Assembly (NCBI GenBank): GCA_001796155.1
Contig: MGLU01000026.1
Span: 1-6,974, forward strand
DNA: 6,974 nt
Direction of reading: 5' to 3'
DNA from: Chlamydiae bacterium RIFCSPHIGHO2_12_FULL_27_8
GTDB taxonomy: Bacteria; Chlamydiota; Chlamydiia; Chlamydiales; SM23-39
Shown: piece after piece, positions 5,899-6,974 of the stretch
How the letters are laid out: each line of letters opens with the position of its first letter
Numbering within the stretch: the stretch's first letter is position 1
The notes under the pieces: model-generated
What the model was told of the DNA's origin: nothing
What the model saw: the letters and a program-made list of their open reading frames with translations, nothing else
Database searches by the model: none
Position numbers and translations under genes: made by a program

Positions 5899-6972
5899 TT
5901 AAACGCTTTCTAAGCGTTTTGCGACTTCTGCTTCTTGGATGGGACTTAAACGAGCTTGTATTTGTGCAATTTTTGTGTTTATTTCTGCTAGAGTACTAGG
6001 ATTAGCAGATGGTCTTATTTTTTCCAGCTGAGTCTCTATAGCTTGTATAGAGGTATTGTAATTATTTAAATTTTCTGAAATATTGGAATCGCGTGATATA
6101 TCTGTTAAAAGTGCGTTAACGTTCCTTAGTAATAGGTCAGATTGAGATTGTATTGGCTTTTTTTTGATTGGTTTTGTGCTCTTTTTCGAAAGATTTTCAA
6201 TTATGTCTAATGATTCGTAATTTCTTTCTAACTGCATTTCAATCTGTGGTTTACTTGCTTCTAAGCTATCACTAGATGGAGTCAATGTTATTGAAGTTGT
6301 GATTGTGCCTTCAAAGACTGTTCTCTTTTCCTCTTTTTCCTCCTTAGGAGGGACTGTAAATGTAATTTTGCCCACATATTCAATTTGAATGTTTTCTGAT
6401 TGCTTTGAAATTTTAATTTCATCTAAAACAAAATGTGGAATTAATCCTTCTAAAGGGGATTTTGATATTTTATTGGAAATATGAGTTTGGATCTTTTGAT
6501 TAATATAATCTTGAAAAACTTCCCATTGAGCATCTGAAAGATGTAATTGTGTTTTTAATGTATTTATAATTTCTTTAATTTCAAGCTGAATTTCTTTTTC
6601 TATATCTATAAACGCGTCATCAGGGTGTTTTTCTTTAATTTTTTTTAATTGTGTTAATTTTTTAGTAATCTCACGCGTATTTATTGTAATTTTAGGGGAT
6701 CTTCTTAAGTCTGTTTCTGTTGTGTTAGGTGCATCTTTTACAGAATTATAGGGCTCAATTGTAAATTTTTCCCTAGATTTGATTTTAAATTTAGAAATGC
6801 AATATAAAAATATTCCAAGAATTATAGCTATGCCTATGGTAGCTGTTGATATGATAGGCAATATAATAGGGGAAAATAAAACTACCCCTGTAACTGCACC
6901 GGAAGCCAATATAATTGTACTTGCTAAGATTGTAATTCCAATTGCTTTATCTATACTTCTCTGAAGTTTCAT
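5899..6972 (-). CDS. Putative inclusion membrane (Inc-like) protein with C-terminal coiled coil
   Basis: This 357-residue protein starts with a short basic-amphipathic stretch (MKLQRSIDK), then a clear bilobed hydrophobic domain. Helix one spans about 10-33, a Ser-Pro turn lies at 34-35, and helix two spans about 36-60, ending in KFKIK. This is the classical Inc topology. The soluble part contains a Lys/Glu-rich helical region (100-170), a probable beta-rich section (182-250) with ITFTVPPK (203-210) and FEGTITTSITL (220-230), a basic linker (262-273), and a helical, probably coiled-coil end (279-352). Coiled coils are common in Inc proteins that bind host trafficking factors. The ITFT/FEGT section resembles the downstream Inc-like protein. 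The chosen ATG is 2 bases from the window edge, so its promoter, ribosome binding site and any upstream extension cannot be judged. The basic start directly before the hydrophobic domain favours this ATG. Confidence 0.78.
   Translation of the reverse strand: MKLQRSIDKAIGITILASTIILASGAVTGVVLFSPIILPIISTATIGIAIILGIFLYCISKFKIKSREKFTIEPYNSVKDAPNTTETDLRRSPKITINTREITKKLTQLKKIKEKHPDDAFIDIEKEIQLEIKEIINTLKTQLHLSDAQWEVFQDYINQKIQTHISNKISKSPLEGLIPHFVLDEIKISKQSENIQIEYVGKITFTVPPKEEKEEKRTVFEGTITTSITLTPSSDSLEASKPQIEMQLERNYESLDIIENLSKKSTKPIKKKPIQSQSDLLLRNVNALLTDISRDSNISENLNNYNTSIQAIETQLEKIRPSANPSTLAEINTKIAQIQARLSPIQEAEVAKRLESV
5901..5919 (-). terminator. Perfect hairpin at the 3' end of the 357-residue Inc-like gene
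   Basis: AAACGCTT (5901-5908) and AAGCGTTT (5912-5919) form an 8-base perfect stem with a 3-base loop. On the coding strand it encodes the last codons (KRLESV) and includes the first two T of the TAA stop. It has more G and C than its surroundings, which favours a real structure. Only a short, mixed A/T sequence follows in the direction of transcription, so it is an imperfect intrinsic terminator. It may attenuate read-through into the downstream Inc-like gene or stabilise the message end. Confidence 0.35.
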
Positions 6973-6974
6973 AT

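Noticed and set aside
6779..6964. 61-residue open frame on the plus strand
   Set aside because: It is antisense to the membrane helices of the Inc-like gene and has no independent support.

Overview
The window is very AT-rich, densely packed DNA, most likely from a member of the Chlamydiota (a low-GC, amoeba- or arthropod-associated lineage rather than a classical Chlamydia species). Three observations point that way. MutL carries phrases I recall from chlamydial MutL (LFYNVPVR.xFQKS, NVHPQK.E.R). The order mutL-pepP next to type II secretion pseudopilin-like genes recalls the chlamydial CT575-CT574-gsp neighbourhood. Two adjacent proteins have the bilobed N-terminal hydrophobic domain typical of chlamydial inclusion membrane (Inc) proteins. 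This assignment comes from motifs and memory, not from a database search.

Left part (1-2990): the 5' end of a CCA-adding enzyme/poly(A) polymerase gene runs off the left edge on the minus strand. It is divergent from a plus-strand pair, mutL and pepP (M24 aminopeptidase), separated by 6 bases. MutL has an intact ATPase half, but its C-terminal half has lost the recognisable endonuclease motifs.

Middle (2979-4951): a minus-strand pair reads toward pepP and overlaps its 3' end by 12 bases. The first gene encodes a GspJ-like minor pseudopilin. The second encodes an unrecognised protein with one N-terminal membrane segment, and its ATG directly abuts the stop codon of the first. Facing away from them across a short region with two back-to-back promoter candidates is a 167-residue helical protein of unknown function.

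Right part (4935-6974): two minus-strand genes encode Inc-like proteins. Each has two closely spaced membrane helices near the N terminus and a long C-terminal part. Their C-terminal domains share an ITFT...PK...FEGT pattern, so they may be diverged tandem duplicates. They look less AT-rich than the secretion genes. This pair is the most interesting part of the window as a possible undescribed host-interaction system.

There is no gene-free stretch above 100 bases, no RNA gene, no insertion sequence and no CRISPR array that I can see. Most starts lack a clear Shine-Dalgarno sequence.
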